A stretch of 64,000 nucleotides of DNA from Streptomyces sp. DH24 (GTDB lineage: Bacteria > Actinomycetota > Actinomycetes > Streptomycetales > Streptomycetaceae), in NCBI RefSeq assembly GCF_029813775.1, contig NZ_JARVKW010000009.1:62001-126000 (forward strand), given 5' to 3'. Below are positions 47,912 through 59,545 of this stretch, piece after piece. Under the pieces are notes generated by a model that did no database searches, was not told where the DNA came from, and saw nothing but the letters and a program-made list of their open reading frames with translations. The number at the start of each line of letters is the position of its first letter. The stretch's first letter is position 1. A program made the translations under genes and the position numbers.

Positions 47912-48280
47912 TCACAGCACCTCCGGCGCGAGGGAGATGATCTTCATGAACTTCTTCTCGCGCAGCTCACGGCCCACCGGGCCGAAGATACGGGTGCCGC
48001 GAGGGTCGCCGTCGTTCTTCAGAATGACGGCGGCGTTCTCGTCGAAGCGGATGTACGAGCCGTCCGGACGGCGGCGCTCCTTGACGGTGCGAACGATGAC
48101 CGCCTTGACGACGTCACCCTTCTTCACGTTGCCACCGGGGATCGCGTCCTTGACGGTGGCGACAATGACGTCACCGATGCCCGCGTAGCGGCGACCGGAG
48201 CCACCGAGCACACGGATGCAAAGGATCTCCTTCGCACCAGTGTTGTCGGCGACACGCAGTCGCGACTCCTGCTGGATCAC
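47912..48280 (-). CDS. rplN: 50S ribosomal protein L14
   Basis: A 122-residue L14: [20 protein letters not shown] and [20 protein letters not shown], ending [11 protein letters not shown]. Start codon GTG at 48280 with AGGAG upstream. A 104-base gap with two hairpins separates it from rpsQ. Confidence 0.98.
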   Translation of the reverse strand: MIQQESRLRVADNTGAKEILCIRVLGGSGRRYAGIGDVIVATVKDAIPGGNVKKGDVVKAVIVRTVKERRRPDGSYIRFDENAAVILKNDGDPRGTRIFGPVGRELREKKFMKIISLAPEVL

Positions 48281-48308
48281 GTCTATCTCCTGGTTGTCTG
48301 CCGGTTCC

Positions 48309-48379
48309 CGGGGCGGGCACCGCTTGCGCGGCGACCCGCCCCGAGCCTGGCGGAACGGTGCCTAGGGGGTCCCCCTAGG
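48309..48379 (-). other. Two hairpins in the rpsQ-rplN gap
   Basis: CGGGGCGGG/CCCGCCCCG (48309-48317, 48335-48343) and the perfect palindrome CCTAGGGGG-T-CCCCCTAGG (48361-48379), which has two CTAG sites. They begin six bases after the rpsQ stop, where a terminator or attenuator would split the S10 part from the spc part. Confidence 0.6.
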
Positions 48380-48384
48380 AGGGA

Positions 48385-48672
48385 TTACTTGGCCTTCTCG
48401 AGGATCTCGACGACGCGCCAGCGCTTCGTCGCGGACAGCGGCCGGGTCTCCATGAGGAGGACGCGGTCGCCGACACCCGCGGCGTTCTGCTCGTCGTGGG
48501 CCTTGAGCTTGTTCGTACGGCGGATGACCTTGCCGTACAGCGCGTGCTTCACACGGTCCTCGACGGCGACGACGACGGTCTTGTCCATCTTGTCGCTGAC
48601 GACCAGACCCTCACGGGTCTTGCGGAATCCGCGTGCCTCGGTGTTCTGCTCAGTCACGTTGTTCTCGCTCAT
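48385..48672 (-). CDS. rpsQ: 30S ribosomal protein S17
   Basis: A 95-residue S17: [20 protein letters not shown], then [19 protein letters not shown] and [18 protein letters not shown]. An acidic 15-residue extension precedes the core. Four-base overlap with rpmC. Confidence 0.98.
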   Translation of the reverse strand: MSENNVTEQNTEARGFRKTREGLVVSDKMDKTVVVAVEDRVKHALYGKVIRRTNKLKAHDEQNAAGVGDRVLLMETRPLSATKRWRVVEILEKAK

Positions 48673-48893
48673 GCGTTCTCCACCGTTTCGATGCCCAGCT
48701 CGCGCTCGCGCATCAGGGTGTAGATCCGCGCGATGTCCTTACGGACGGCCTTGAGCCGACCGTGGTTCTCGAGCTGACCCGTCGCCGCCTGGAAGCGGAG
48801 GTTGAACAGCTCTTCCTTGGCTTCGCGGAGCTTCGCCAGAAGCTCCTCGTCACCCAGTTCGCGCAGCTCGGACGCCTTGGTACCGGCCGACAT
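48669..48893 (-). CDS. rpmC: 50S ribosomal protein L29
   Basis: A 74-residue helical L29: [40 protein letters not shown]. The ATG at 48893 shares a base with the rplP stop; an adjacent GTG at 48896 is an alternative. Confidence 0.97.
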   Translation of the reverse strand: MSAGTKASELRELGDEELLAKLREAKEELFNLRFQAATGQLENHGRLKAVRKDIARIYTLMRERELGIETVENA

Positions 48894-49312
48894 CACGCTT
48901 CACCTGCCTCGCGCTTGACGATCCGGCACTTCATCGGCAGCTTGTGGGCCGCACGGGTCAGCGCCTCACGGGCGATCTTCTCGTTGGGGTACGACAGCTC
49001 GAACATCACGCGTCCGGGCTTGACGTTGGCGACCCACCACTCCGGCGAACCCTTACCGGAACCCATGCGGGTCTCGGCCGGCTTCTTGGTGAGGGGGCGG
49101 TCCGGGTAGATGTTGATCCAGACCTTGCCGCCACGCTTGATGTGACGGGTCATGGCGATACGAGCCGCTTCGATCTGGCGGTTCGTGACGTACGCCGGGG
49201 TCAGCGCCTGGATGCCGTACTCGCCGAACGCAACCTGCGTTCCACCCTTGGACATACCGTTGCGCTTGGGGTGGTGCTGCTTGCGGTGCTTGACCCTACG
49301 GGGGATCAGCAT
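48893..49312 (-). CDS. rplP: 50S ribosomal protein L16
   Basis: A 139-residue L16: [40 protein letters not shown] and [20 protein letters not shown]. It contacts the A-site tRNA and the peptidyl-transferase region. Five bases after rpsC. Confidence 0.98.
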   Translation of the reverse strand: MLIPRRVKHRKQHHPKRNGMSKGGTQVAFGEYGIQALTPAYVTNRQIEAARIAMTRHIKRGGKVWINIYPDRPLTKKPAETRMGSGKGSPEWWVANVKPGRVMFELSYPNEKIAREALTRAAHKLPMKCRIVKREAGEA

Positions 49313-49317
49313 GTCGG

Positions 49318-50139
49318 TCAGGCCTCCGTTCCGGTGCTCTCAGCCGGAGCGGCGGCGGGAGCCTCGGCCTTGGGGGCCTCGGCAGCCGGAGCCTGCTGCG
49401 GCTTGCGCCCGCGACGCTCGCCACCGCGGCCACCACGGGCCGGGCGGTCGTTGCCACCACGGGCCGGGCGGTTGCCCGCACGGGCGGCGGCGTTCTCGGC
49501 GCGGACCTCGGCGATGTTCTTGACGTCGCCCTTGTAGATCCAGACCTTCACGCCGATGCGGCCGAAGGTCGTCTTGGCCTCGAAGAAGCCGTAGTCCACG
49601 TTCGCGCGGAGCGTGTGCAGGGGCACACGGCCCTCGCGGTAGAACTCCGAGCGGGACATCTCGGCGCCGCCGAGGCGGCCACCGCACTGGATCTTGATGC
49701 CCTTGGCGCCGGCCTTCATCGCCGACTGCATGCTCTTGCGCATGGCACGGCGGAAGGAGACGCGGGAGGACAGCTGCTCGGCGACGGCCTGGGCCACCAG
49801 CTGAGCGTCCGTCTCCGGGTTCTTGACCTCGAGGATGTTCAGCTGGACCTGCTTGCCGGTCAGCTTCTCCAGGTCACCGCGGATGCGGTCGGCCTCGGCG
49901 CCGCGGCGGCCGATGACGATGCCGGGACGCGCGGTGTGGATGTCCACACGCACACGGTCACGGGTGCGCTCGATCTCCACCTTCGAGATGCCGGCGCGCT
50001 CCATGCCGGACGTCATCATCCGACGGATGGCGACGTCTTCCTTGACGTAGTCCTTGTACAGCTTGTCGGCGTACCAACGCGACTTGAAGTCGGTCGTGAC
50101 ACCGAGCCGGAACCCGTGCGGGTTTACCTTCTGGCCCAT
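49318..50139 (-). CDS. rpsC: 30S ribosomal protein S3
   Basis: A 273-residue S3. The KH domain lies near 40-105 ([30 protein letters not shown] in pieces), followed by the C-terminal domain with [18 protein letters not shown] and [20 protein letters not shown]. From about residue 218 there is a Gly/Arg- then Ala/Pro-rich tail ([20 protein letters not shown]) typical of actinobacteria. Its ATG shares a base with the rplV stop. Confidence 0.98.
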   Translation of the reverse strand: MGQKVNPHGFRLGVTTDFKSRWYADKLYKDYVKEDVAIRRMMTSGMERAGISKVEIERTRDRVRVDIHTARPGIVIGRRGAEADRIRGDLEKLTGKQVQLNILEVKNPETDAQLVAQAVAEQLSSRVSFRRAMRKSMQSAMKAGAKGIKIQCGGRLGGAEMSRSEFYREGRVPLHTLRANVDYGFFEAKTTFGRIGVKVWIYKGDVKNIAEVRAENAAARAGNRPARGGNDRPARGGRGGERRGRKPQQAPAAEAPKAEAPAAAPAESTGTEA

Positions 50140-50486
50140 TACCGGGTTCCTTCCTTGCTGCTGACGACCACGGTGATGTGGCTGGTCCGCTTGCGGATCC
50201 GGTAGGCGCGGCCCTGGGCGCGCGGCCGGAACCGCTTCAGGGTCGGGCCCTCGTCGACGTAGGCCTCGGAGATGTAGAGGCTGTCGACATCGGTGTGGTC
50301 GTAGTTGTGCGCGGCGTTGGCAATGGCGCTGTCAAGCACCTTGCCCACCGGCACGCTCGCGGCCTGCGGGGCGAAACGCAGGACCGCCTGAGCCTCCGTG
50401 GCGTCCATGCCACGGATGAGGTCCACCACGCGGCGGGCCTTCATGGGCGTGACGCGGATGTACCGCGCCTGGGCCCTGGCTTCCAT
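50139..50486 (-). CDS. rplV: 50S ribosomal protein L22
   Basis: A 115-residue L22: [20 protein letters not shown] and [20 protein letters not shown], with the tunnel-lining hairpin [23 protein letters not shown] 50486 follows GAAGGG; the frame extends 8 codons upstream to another ATG without better support. Confidence 0.97.
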   Translation of the reverse strand: MEARAQARYIRVTPMKARRVVDLIRGMDATEAQAVLRFAPQAASVPVGKVLDSAIANAAHNYDHTDVDSLYISEAYVDEGPTLKRFRPRAQGRAYRIRKRTSHITVVVSSKEGTR

Positions 50487-50529
50487 GGTTGTCCCTTCAG
50501 TGTCTGTCATTGGTCATTCCACCCCGCTG

Positions 50530-50811
50530 TTAGCGGCGCTTCGACTTCCGGTCGTCCTTGACGTGACCCCGGAAGGTGCGCGTCGGCGAGAACTCGCCGA
50601 GCTTGTGGCCGACCATGGACTCGGTGACAAACACCGGGATGTGGGTCTTGCCGTTGTGCACCGCGATCGTGTGACCGAGCATCGCCGGGACGATCATCGA
50701 GCGACGGGACCAGGTCTTGATGACGTTCTTGGTACCGGCTTCGTTCTGCGCGTCCACCTTCTTGATCAGGTGGTCGTCGACGAAGGGTCCCTTCTTCAAG
50801 CTACGAGGCAT
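50530..50811 (-). CDS. rpsS: 30S ribosomal protein S19
   Basis: A 93-residue S19: [20 protein letters not shown], then [20 protein letters not shown] and [20 protein letters not shown]. It pairs with S13 in the subunit head. Confidence 0.98.
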   Translation of the reverse strand: MPRSLKKGPFVDDHLIKKVDAQNEAGTKNVIKTWSRRSMIVPAMLGHTIAVHNGKTHIPVFVTESMVGHKLGEFSPTRTFRGHVKDDRKSKRR

Positions 50812-50823
50812 CTCAACCCGTCC

Positions 50824-51660
50824 TTAGCGCTTCTTGTTCGTCTTGCGGCGGCGGACGATGTACTTGTTCGACGCCTTCTTGGGCGAACGAGTACGGCCTT
50901 CCTTCTTGCCCCACGGGGACACAGGGTGGCGACCACCGGAGGTCCGGCCCTCACCACCACCGTGCGGGTGGTCAACCGGGTTCATGACGACACCACGGAC
51001 GGTCGGGCGAACGCCCAGCCACCGCTTGCGGCCCGCCTTGCCCCAGTTGATGTTGCTCTGCTCGGCGTTGCCGACCTCGCCGACAGTGGCGCGGCAGCGG
51101 ACGTCGACCAGGCGGATCTCACCGGACGGCATGCGGAGGTGGGCCATGGTGCCCTCCTTCGCCAGCAGCTGCACCGAGGCGCCGGCGGAGCGGGCGAACT
51201 TGGCGCCGCCACCGGGACGGAGCTCGATCGCGTGGATCGTGGTACCGACCGGGATGTTGCGGAGGGCCAGGTTGTTGCCCGGCTTGATGTCGGCCCCGGG
51301 ACCGTTCTCCACGGTGTCGCCCTGCTGCAGGTTGCGCGGGGCGAGGATGTAGCGCTTCTCGCCGTCGGCGTAGTGCAGCAGCGCGATGCGCGCGGTGCGG
51401 TTGGGGTCGTACTCGATGTGCGCGACCTTCGCCGGCACGCCGTCCTTGTCGTGACGACGGAAGTCGATCACGCGGTAGGCGCGCTTGTGTCCGCCACCCT
51501 GGTGGCGAACGGTCACACGACCGGCGTTGTTACGGCCGCCCTTGCTGTGCAGCGGGCGGACCAGCGACTTCTCCGGCGTGGACCGCGTGACCTCGACGAA
51601 GTCGGCGACGCTGGAGCCACGGCGGCCCGGCGTAGTCGGCTTGTACTTGCGGATTCCCAT
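50824..51660 (-). CDS. rplB: 50S ribosomal protein L2
   Basis: A 278-residue L2: [20 protein letters not shown], then [20 protein letters not shown] and the conserved peptidyl-transferase loop [20 protein letters not shown] that includes the essential histidine. Confidence 0.98.
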   Translation of the reverse strand: MGIRKYKPTTPGRRGSSVADFVEVTRSTPEKSLVRPLHSKGGRNNAGRVTVRHQGGGHKRAYRVIDFRRHDKDGVPAKVAHIEYDPNRTARIALLHYADGEKRYILAPRNLQQGDTVENGPGADIKPGNNLALRNIPVGTTIHAIELRPGGGAKFARSAGASVQLLAKEGTMAHLRMPSGEIRLVDVRCRATVGEVGNAEQSNINWGKAGRKRWLGVRPTVRGVVMNPVDHPHGGGEGRTSGGRHPVSPWGKKEGRTRSPKKASNKYIVRRRKTNKKR

Positions 51661-51698
51661 TTCTCAGTCCTCGTCCGATATCGGACGATCCGACCCGC

Positions 51699-52118
51699 TT
51701 ACGCGGTCGGACCGCCGAAGATGTCGATACGGTCGCCCTCGGCGAGGGTTACGATCGCGCGCTTGGTCGCCGCGCGCTGGCCGAAGCCGGTGCGGGTCCG
51801 CTTGCGCTTGCCCTGGCGGTTGATCGTGTTGACCCCGGTGACCTTGACCTCGAAGACCGCCTGGACGGCCTCCTTGATCTGGGTCTTGTTGGCCCGCGGG
51901 TCGACGATGAACGTGTACTTGTTCTCGTCGATGAGCGCGTAGCTCTTCTCGGACACGACCGGCTTCAGCAGGACGTCACGGGGGTCCGTGTACGCCTTGC
52001 TCGCCGGGGTGACGACGGTGTTCTTGCCCTCGGCGGCGTGGCGACGCGCCTTCTTGACGCGCGCCTCCTTGGCCTTCTTCGCGGCCTTCGAGGCGATAGC
52101 GGGGTGACGGATGGCCAT
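51699..52118 (-). CDS. rplW: 50S ribosomal protein L23
   Basis: A 139-residue L23. The core from [20 protein letters not shown] on is preceded by about 45 basic Ala/Lys residues ([20 protein letters not shown]), an extension common in Streptomyces. It lies at the tunnel exit and docks SecY and trigger factor. One-base overlap with rplD. Confidence 0.97.
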   Translation of the reverse strand: MAIRHPAIASKAAKKAKEARVKKARRHAAEGKNTVVTPASKAYTDPRDVLLKPVVSEKSYALIDENKYTFIVDPRANKTQIKEAVQAVFEVKVTGVNTINRQGKRKRTRTGFGQRAATKRAIVTLAEGDRIDIFGGPTA

Positions 52119-52774
52119 CAGACCTCGCTCCCTTCGGTGTCGTTGGCCTTCGGGCCGGACACGAAGGACTCGAAGGCGGCCTTGGTGAAGACCACGTCGT
52201 CGGAGACGAGAACGTCGTACGTGTTCAGCTGGCCCGGCTCCAGGATGTGGACCTGGGGCAGGTTGCGGGCGGACAGCCACGCGGCCTCGTCGGCGCGGTC
52301 GACGACCAGGAGCAGGTTCTTGCGCTCCGAGATCTTGCCGAACAGCGACTTGGCGGCCTTGGTGGACGGGGTCTCGCCCTCGATCACGCCGGTGACGACG
52401 TGGATGCGGTTGTGGCGGGCCCGGTCGGTGAGGGCGTGACGCAGAGCGGCAGCCTTCATCTTCTTCGGGGTCCGCTGCGAGTAGTCGCGCGGCTGCGGGC
52501 CGTGGACGACGCCACCGCCGGCGAACTGCGGCGCACGGGTCGAGCCCTGGCGCGCACGGCCGGTGCCCTTCTGGCGGTAAGGCTTCTTACCGCCACCCCG
52601 GACCTCGCCACGGGTCTTGGTCTTGTGCGTGCCCTGACGGGCGGCAGCCAGCTGCGCGACGACGACCTGGTGGATCAGCGGGATGCTGACCTTCTCGACG
52701 TCGAAGATCTCCGCGGGGAGCTCGACGGTACCGGCCTTGTCGCCCGCCGGCGAAAGGATGTCAACAGTGCTCAT
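52118..52774 (-). CDS. rplD: 50S ribosomal protein L4
   Basis: A 218-residue L4: [20 protein letters not shown] is the tunnel loop, followed by [20 protein letters not shown] and [20 protein letters not shown]. In E. coli L4 controls the S10 operon through its leader. Confidence 0.98.
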   Translation of the reverse strand: MSTVDILSPAGDKAGTVELPAEIFDVEKVSIPLIHQVVVAQLAAARQGTHKTKTRGEVRGGGKKPYRQKGTGRARQGSTRAPQFAGGGVVHGPQPRDYSQRTPKKMKAAALRHALTDRARHNRIHVVTGVIEGETPSTKAAKSLFGKISERKNLLLVVDRADEAAWLSARNLPQVHILEPGQLNTYDVLVSDDVVFTKAAFESFVSGPKANDTEGSEV

Positions 52775-52782
52775 CGGTTACC

Positions 52783-53427
52783 TCAGGCCCCCTTGGCCGC
52801 GGTGCGGACCAGGACGAGGCCGCCGTTCGGACCGGGAACCGCGCCCTTGATGAGCAGCAGACCCTTCTCCGCGTCAACGGCGTGGACGGTCAGGTTCTGG
52901 GTGGTGACCCGCTCGTTGCCCATGCGACCCGCCATGCGGAGGCCCTTGAACACGCGGCCCGGGGTGGCGCAGCCACCGATGGAACCGGGCGAGCGGTGCT
53001 TGCGCTGGGTGCCGTGTCCGGCGCCGAGGCCACGGAAGTTGTGGCGCTTCATGACACCGGCGAAGCCCTTGCCCTTGCTCTTGCCGGTCACGTCGACCTT
53101 GATGCCGGCCTCGAACACCTCGGCGGTGATCTCCTGGCCGAGGGTGTACTCGCTGGCGTCAGCGGTACGGATCTCGACGAGGTGGCGGCGGGGAGTGACG
53201 TCGGCCTTGGCGAAGTGGCCCTTGAGGGGCTTGTTCACCTTGCGCGGGTCGATCTCGCCGAAAGCGATCTGGACGGACTCGTAGCCGTCGACGTCGTTCG
53301 TGCGGACCTGGGTCACGACATTCGGGCCGGCCTTGACGACGGTGACCGGGACGACACGGTTGTTCTCGTCCCACACCTGCGTCATGCCGAGCTTCTCGCC
53401 CAGGATGCCCTTGATCTGCTTAGCCAT
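52783..53427 (-). CDS. rplC: 50S ribosomal protein L3
   Basis: A 214-residue L3: [40 protein letters not shown] and [20 protein letters not shown]. Start at ATG 53427; the longer open frame upstream overlaps rpsJ and is rejected. Confidence 0.98.
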   Translation of the reverse strand: MAKQIKGILGEKLGMTQVWDENNRVVPVTVVKAGPNVVTQVRTNDVDGYESVQIAFGEIDPRKVNKPLKGHFAKADVTPRRHLVEIRTADASEYTLGQEITAEVFEAGIKVDVTGKSKGKGFAGVMKRHNFRGLGAGHGTQRKHRSPGSIGGCATPGRVFKGLRMAGRMGNERVTTQNLTVHAVDAEKGLLLIKGAVPGPNGGLVLVRTAAKGA

Positions 53428-53443
53428 TCTCAGATCACCGGCC

Positions 53444-53752
53444 TCAGAGCTTGATCTCGATGTCGACACCGGCCGGGAGGTCGAGTCGCATCAGGGAGTC
53501 AACGGTCTTGGGGGTCGGGTCGAGGATGTCGATCAGGCGCTTGTGCGTGCGCATCTCGAAGTGCTCGCGCGAGTCCTTGTACTTGTGCGGCGACTTGATG
53601 ACGCAGTACACGTTCTTCTCAGTGGGCAGCGGCACCGGGCCCGCGACCGACGCACCAGTACGCGTCACCGTCTCGACGATCTTCTTCGCCGAGCTGTCGA
53701 TGACCTCGTGGTCGTAGGCCTTGAGCCGGATGCGGATCTTCTGTCCCGCCAT
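53444..53752 (-). CDS. rpsJ: 30S ribosomal protein S10
   Basis: A 102-residue S10: [20 protein letters not shown] and [20 protein letters not shown]. It is the first gene of the S10 operon and in other bacteria also the NusE antitermination partner of NusB. The ribosome site is weak. A 529-base leader region lies upstream. Confidence 0.98.
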   Translation of the reverse strand: MAGQKIRIRLKAYDHEVIDSSAKKIVETVTRTGASVAGPVPLPTEKNVYCVIKSPHKYKDSREHFEMRTHKRLIDILDPTPKTVDSLMRLDLPAGVDIEIKL

Positions 53753-54281
53753 GGCTACTCAGTAGTCCTGTCTCTCGTAACGCTCTGGAACCCGGTGTTC
53801 CACTCTTCGTTCTCCGACCCACGCGGTCGGGCGTGTCGCACTCTCGCTGACACAGATGTCCCTTGTTCGAACATCCCTGCGGGATTGCACACGGCCCTTC
53901 CGGAACCGCGAGCCGGAGGCGAAAGGCCCACCGGGTGCCTGGCCGGCGCCGCGCAACGCTTCCCGGAAGATTCCCGTACGTCCGCCCCTGATCAGGGGCG
54001 ACGAGTACTGTGGGACTCGCTTCCGGTCCTCCCGGCGGGAGGCGCGCAGCATCAACACTCGACCGAGCAACTCGGACAGTCTGCCACAGAGGGCAGCGCG
54101 GACGCCAATCGAGCCGGAGAGAATACCCCGGGGGGGACGTGGGTCAAACACAGACGCCGTCCGGCCTGGTCGACCTGGCCGACGGGCCCGTCGGTTCCGC
54201 TTCCCAGTCCGGGGACGGCGGGACGGCCTGACGAAACCGATCAGCCGAGTGCCATCGGTCGTCCCCTGCGGCGAGGGCGAG
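53753..54281. other. 529-base region upstream of the S10 operon
   Basis: No gene is apparent between rpsJ and the lipoprotein gene at 54282. It contains the palindrome at 53983-54000, a CGAGT/ACTCG hairpin (about 54002-54018) and, on the minus strand near 54070-54110, a possible promoter with weak boxes. Its length suits a promoter plus regulatory leader for rpsJ. Confidence 0.6.
53983..54000. promoter_or_regulatory. Perfect 18-base palindrome in the S10 leader region
   Basis: CGCCCCTGATCAGGGGCG, about 230 bases upstream of rpsJ. It may be an operator or an RNA hairpin in the leader. Confidence 0.45.
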
Positions 54282-54821
54282 TCACTCGCAGTGCAGCGTT
54301 TTGACTGTCGCGGGGAAGTAGTCGCGCATGAAGGCGATGATGTCCTGCCGGTGACTACGGTCCGTGATCTTTACTCGAGGCATGTGCAGTTTGAGCGTGA
54401 AGTGCTCGCCCCGCGTGGTCTTGCACGGTGTCGACACAATGGCTCCGTTGTTGCCGACGACGGATTCCTCACCCAGGTCCGCAACCTTCCATTCGGCCAC
54501 ATCGTTGAACACCGGATCGAACTGATCCCTCTCCGCGAACCCCGGAGCGTCGGGTGTCCAGGAGAAATGGAATTCGAGGACCGGGTCCCCACCCGACAGC
54601 AGGGCGCAAGGCGCCGAGATCGCCTCCTGCCGGTCGACTCGGCTGTACTCGTCCAAGTCGTCGGTCGAAGTGATCAGCGGGCGCGCGAGGTCCCGGTCGA
54701 CGCGAGTTCCGCACATGCTCTGCGGGATCTCCTCGTCTGAAGATCCGTTGCAGGACGTCACTGCGAGGCAGACAGCGAGAACGGCGGCGCTCTGTGAGGC
54801 GATGCGCCAACGGTGGCTCAC
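54282..54821 (-). CDS. Cassette A lipoprotein, unknown function
   Basis: A 179-residue predicted lipoprotein. The start GTG at 54821 overlaps the stop of the WXG-like gene upstream (GTGA). The leader ends in lipobox AVTSC with the lipidated Cys near residue 23. The mature part has four further cysteines (SMCGTR, APCALL, STPCKT, TLHCE), enough for two disulfides, and an aromatic FHFSWTPDAPGF segment. I do not recognise the family. As third gene of the cassette it may be a surface partner or protective protein for the large protein encoded before it; this is inference. Confidence 0.78.
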   Translation of the reverse strand: MSHRWRIASQSAAVLAVCLAVTSCNGSSDEEIPQSMCGTRVDRDLARPLITSTDDLDEYSRVDRQEAISAPCALLSGGDPVLEFHFSWTPDAPGFAERDQFDPVFNDVAEWKVADLGEESVVGNNGAIVSTPCKTTRGEHFTLKLHMPRVKITDRSHRQDIIAFMRDYFPATVKTLHCE

Positions 54822-56872
54822 TGCGTCACCTTCCCGGAGACACCGCGCGCGTGCTTGGCACCGTTGTTCGCGGCATCGTCGATGTGGTTCTGCGCGTCGT
54901 AGAGCCGGTCCTCGTCGTGCGCGTTCTTCCATTCCTCCGTCAGCGCAACCAATTGCCGATTCCTCGTGAAGTGAGCGTCGACGTTGTCCTTGGTGGTCTG
55001 ATCATCCAGCCTCTTCTGCTCGTCCTTCAGCCACTCGGCGACAACGTAGTCGAATCCCTGCTGGACCTTGTCGCTGGCGACCGGGATGTAGCTGATGGCC
55101 TCGTCGAAGAGGGGCTTGGCCTCGAACTCGGCGGTCTTCGGGTCTCCCTGTGCCTGGACGCGGGCCTCCTCCAGGAAACCGACCGTTCGGCCCGCGCGTG
55201 TCAGGGACTCCTGGGAACCGGACCGGTCGTGGATGTCGGCAACCATCGCCTGATTCAGGCCTGCGTTCAGCGTGTTGTAGGCGTCCTGGTCCTTGGAGAC
55301 CTGCTTGGTGACCTCGAAGAGGTCGGTCTGGTCCAGGGGTGAGGCGGCCATGTCGACGTTGCTCATCGACTTGTGCACGGTGTCCCCGTGGTTGACGAGG
55401 ATCGTGGCGATCGGTTCCCGCATGGACGGCGGGAAGTCGTCGCCGGCCTCGGCGAAGTGGGTGATCGCCTTCTCGAAGACGGCGTTGTTCTCCTTGCTGT
55501 GTTCGACGTAGAGGCCGTTCGGGTCGGCGGGATCGATGCCCGTCGCCGCGGCCTGCAGCGCCGCGCCGAAGCCGGCGCGGTTGTCACCGTCCAGGCCGGC
55601 CGAGTACGTGCTGGCCTTGGGCCCTTCGTGTTCATGCAGCGTGACGTCCCAGTCGCGCTCCTTCATGAGGTACTGCATGTTCTCGTCGGAGCTCAGGTAC
55701 TTCGCCGCCGCGTCGGGATCACGGCTAATGAGCCCCAGCATGCCGTCCACCGGGTCGTTGGCGAACCAGCCGTCCCGCTTGCCGCTGTACTCGTGCTTCA
55801 GCTGCCAGACGCCGGGGTCCGCCTTCTCCGCGGCGATCATGTCGTCGGTCAGGTCTCCGAGCATGTCGGCCGAGTAGCCGTGGCCCTTCTGCATGAGCGT
55901 GACGAGCGACTGGTAGCCGACGGCCTTGTCGAGACGCGCGCCCTGGGTGTCGGTCGCGTGCCGTTCGACACCGGCCTGGCGCATGTCCTCCCGCCAGGCC
56001 TCGTACCACGGCGACCTGGTGTCCTTCGTCGCCGAGGCGAGTGCGTTCGCGAGGCCGGTCTCGATCTTCGAGTAGTCGCCCGCCCGGTCTCCGTCCCGCG
56101 CGTGGATGAGGTCGTTCAGCTCGTTCGTGAGCTTGATCGTGCCGGTGGCGCCCAAGCCGTCGAGGAGGGTGCGGGAGAAGGCGGCGTCGTCGCTGTTGTC
56201 GCGGAACGTCCGTTTCAGCTCGGCCAATTCCCGGTCGGAGAGCCGGTCGCCCTTGGCCAGCTTGTCCAGCGCCTTCTGTGCGGCCTCTCCCTCGTACTTC
56301 TCGATGTCTCCCTGTGCCTGCCCGTTGAAGCCCTTCCCGCCGGCGAGAGGGCTGGAGTCCGTCACGACGGCCTCCAGGGCGATTCGCATACCGGCGTCGG
56401 CGTCCGACACGTCCTGAACGGCCTTGTTGATGCGGGCCTGCCACGACTGGACTGCTTCGAGATAGCCGGGGTCGTGGTGGACCGCCCGGCGTTCCTGCTC
56501 CGTCAGACGCTCGGTGTCGAGGCTCACAACCCCTTGGTCGGAGACCTTCATGCGCGCATCGACGGCTTCCTGCCGTGCGGACTTCAGCCTGCCCCGCAGG
56601 TCGACGAACTGCGTGTGGGCGTCGCGCAGCAGGGAGGCCACCGCCTTGGCCTCCGTCTGTGCGTACTGGAACTGCTTCAGGGTGATGTCGAAGCGGTTGT
56701 TCGCCGCGTCGGCGCTCAACCCGACCCAGCTGGTGCCCATCGAAATGCCGTGGACGTCGCGCCGGTAGGCCTTCTCCTGCTTGGCGAATTCCTTCGCCAT
56801 GTCGTCCCAGCCTTCGGCGGCGGTGGTGAGCGTGGAGAGATCGGTGGTCATGATTTCGTGGTAGGTGGGCAT
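54818..56872 (-). CDS. Cassette A large protein with WXG100-like N-terminus
   Basis: A 684-residue protein without signal peptide. Residues 1-115 are helical and resemble the WXG100/ESX superfamily: AAEGWDDMAKEF, then TSWVGLSADAANNRFDI, where WVG fits the W-x-G turn, then FQYAQTEAKAVASLLRDAH. The remaining 550 residues are helical and charged, with no enzyme motif I recognise; the segment SRDPDAAAKYLSSDENMQYL and HGDTVHKSMSNVDMAASPLD occur in homologous Streptomyces proteins of unknown function. ATG 56872 follows GGAGA. It lies 16 bases after the small LNQLPAD protein gene and overlaps the lipoprotein gene. Confidence 0.75.
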   Translation of the reverse strand: MPTYHEIMTTDLSTLTTAAEGWDDMAKEFAKQEKAYRRDVHGISMGTSWVGLSADAANNRFDITLKQFQYAQTEAKAVASLLRDAHTQFVDLRGRLKSARQEAVDARMKVSDQGVVSLDTERLTEQERRAVHHDPGYLEAVQSWQARINKAVQDVSDADAGMRIALEAVVTDSSPLAGGKGFNGQAQGDIEKYEGEAAQKALDKLAKGDRLSDRELAELKRTFRDNSDDAAFSRTLLDGLGATGTIKLTNELNDLIHARDGDRAGDYSKIETGLANALASATKDTRSPWYEAWREDMRQAGVERHATDTQGARLDKAVGYQSLVTLMQKGHGYSADMLGDLTDDMIAAEKADPGVWQLKHEYSGKRDGWFANDPVDGMLGLISRDPDAAAKYLSSDENMQYLMKERDWDVTLHEHEGPKASTYSAGLDGDNRAGFGAALQAAATGIDPADPNGLYVEHSKENNAVFEKAITHFAEAGDDFPPSMREPIATILVNHGDTVHKSMSNVDMAASPLDQTDLFEVTKQVSKDQDAYNTLNAGLNQAMVADIHDRSGSQESLTRAGRTVGFLEEARVQAQGDPKTAEFEAKPLFDEAISYIPVASDKVQQGFDYVVAEWLKDEQKRLDDQTTKDNVDAHFTRNRQLVALTEEWKNAHDEDRLYDAQNHIDDAANNGAKHARGVSGKVTQ

Positions 56873-56888
56873 TGCGTTCTCCGCGTGG

Positions 56889-57353
56889 TCAGAGCCGGTC
56901 CAGAACGGACACCTGCCGGACGCCGCTGCCCACCCCGACATCCGTGCTCTGCAACAGAGTGCTCGTACTGCGCAGGGCGCTCTTTTCCGCAGCGAGCCGG
57001 TCCATGAGGTTCTTCACCTGGTCACCCCATGTCTCGTGGGCCTTCTTCAGAGCCTTTGAGGTGACCCAGCCGTCGCCGTCCTTCGGGCCGAACGCCTTGA
57101 CCGCGCCGGCGGAGTCGTCGTCCGCCCACCTGCCGGCCTTCTGCGTGTCGGGCTCGATGTTCTCCTCGATCGCCTTCGCCGCGCGCTTCTTCTCCGCGGG
57201 TGAGGAGGCCAGGTCCTTGCCCAGGGCCGGCGGCCCCGCAGGGCCCGCGGTTCCACCGCCGCCCTGATCCGCCGGCAGCTGGTTCAGCCTCGTGCCGGCG
57301 TGCGACCCGGCCGTGTCGGTACCCGTACGAGCCGCCCCCATGGGTTCTGCCAC
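56889..57353 (-). CDS. Cassette A small helical protein with LNQLPAD motif
   Basis: A 154-residue protein from GTG 57353. After a low-complexity start comes TRLNQLPADQGGGGT at about 22-36, a Gly/Pro linker and a C-terminal helical region (SKALKKAHETWGDQVKNLMD, then RLAAEKSALRSTSTLLQ) with a central Trp. The same order, motif then helices around a Trp, is found in the first gene of cassette B. It resembles small partner proteins of WXG100 type. The function is unknown. Confidence 0.72.
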   Translation of the reverse strand: MAEPMGAARTGTDTAGSHAGTRLNQLPADQGGGGTAGPAGPPALGKDLASSPAEKKRAAKAIEENIEPDTQKAGRWADDDSAGAVKAFGPKDGDGWVTSKALKKAHETWGDQVKNLMDRLAAEKSALRSTSTLLQSTDVGVGSGVRQVSVLDRL

Positions 57354-57388
57354 TGCTTCCGCCCCCGTCGCTCCACGGTCGTCTTGCG

Positions 57389-57406
57389 GTGAGCAAATTC
57401 GCTCAC
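57389..57406. promoter_or_regulatory. Operator candidate upstream of cassette A
   Basis: GTGAGCAAATTCGCTCAC is an 18-base inverted repeat with one mismatched pair, 36 bases upstream of the first cassette A start codon. GTGA...TCAC half-sites resemble those described for BldD, but the spacing is not diagnostic. Confidence 0.5.
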
Positions 57407-57566
57407 GCCACTGTCTGATCGTCGGTGCCAGGGTATCCCGCCTGCCACGGGGGCGGGGTGCGGTGGGCGGCCGACGGGTGCCTCAAAGCCGGGGCGTTGC
57501 ACGCAAGTTCGCCACGCCGCCCAGTCACTGAGGCGCCCGCGTTCCCGCGCTTCCCGCCGACACTCC

Positions 57567-59541
<1,975 letters not shown>

Positions 59542-59545
<4 letters not shown>

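Noticed and set aside
53960..53990. Sigma-R promoter upstream of rpsJ (GGGAAT...GTT on the minus strand)
   Set aside because: The spacer is about 12 bases, whereas sigma-R sites need about 18.
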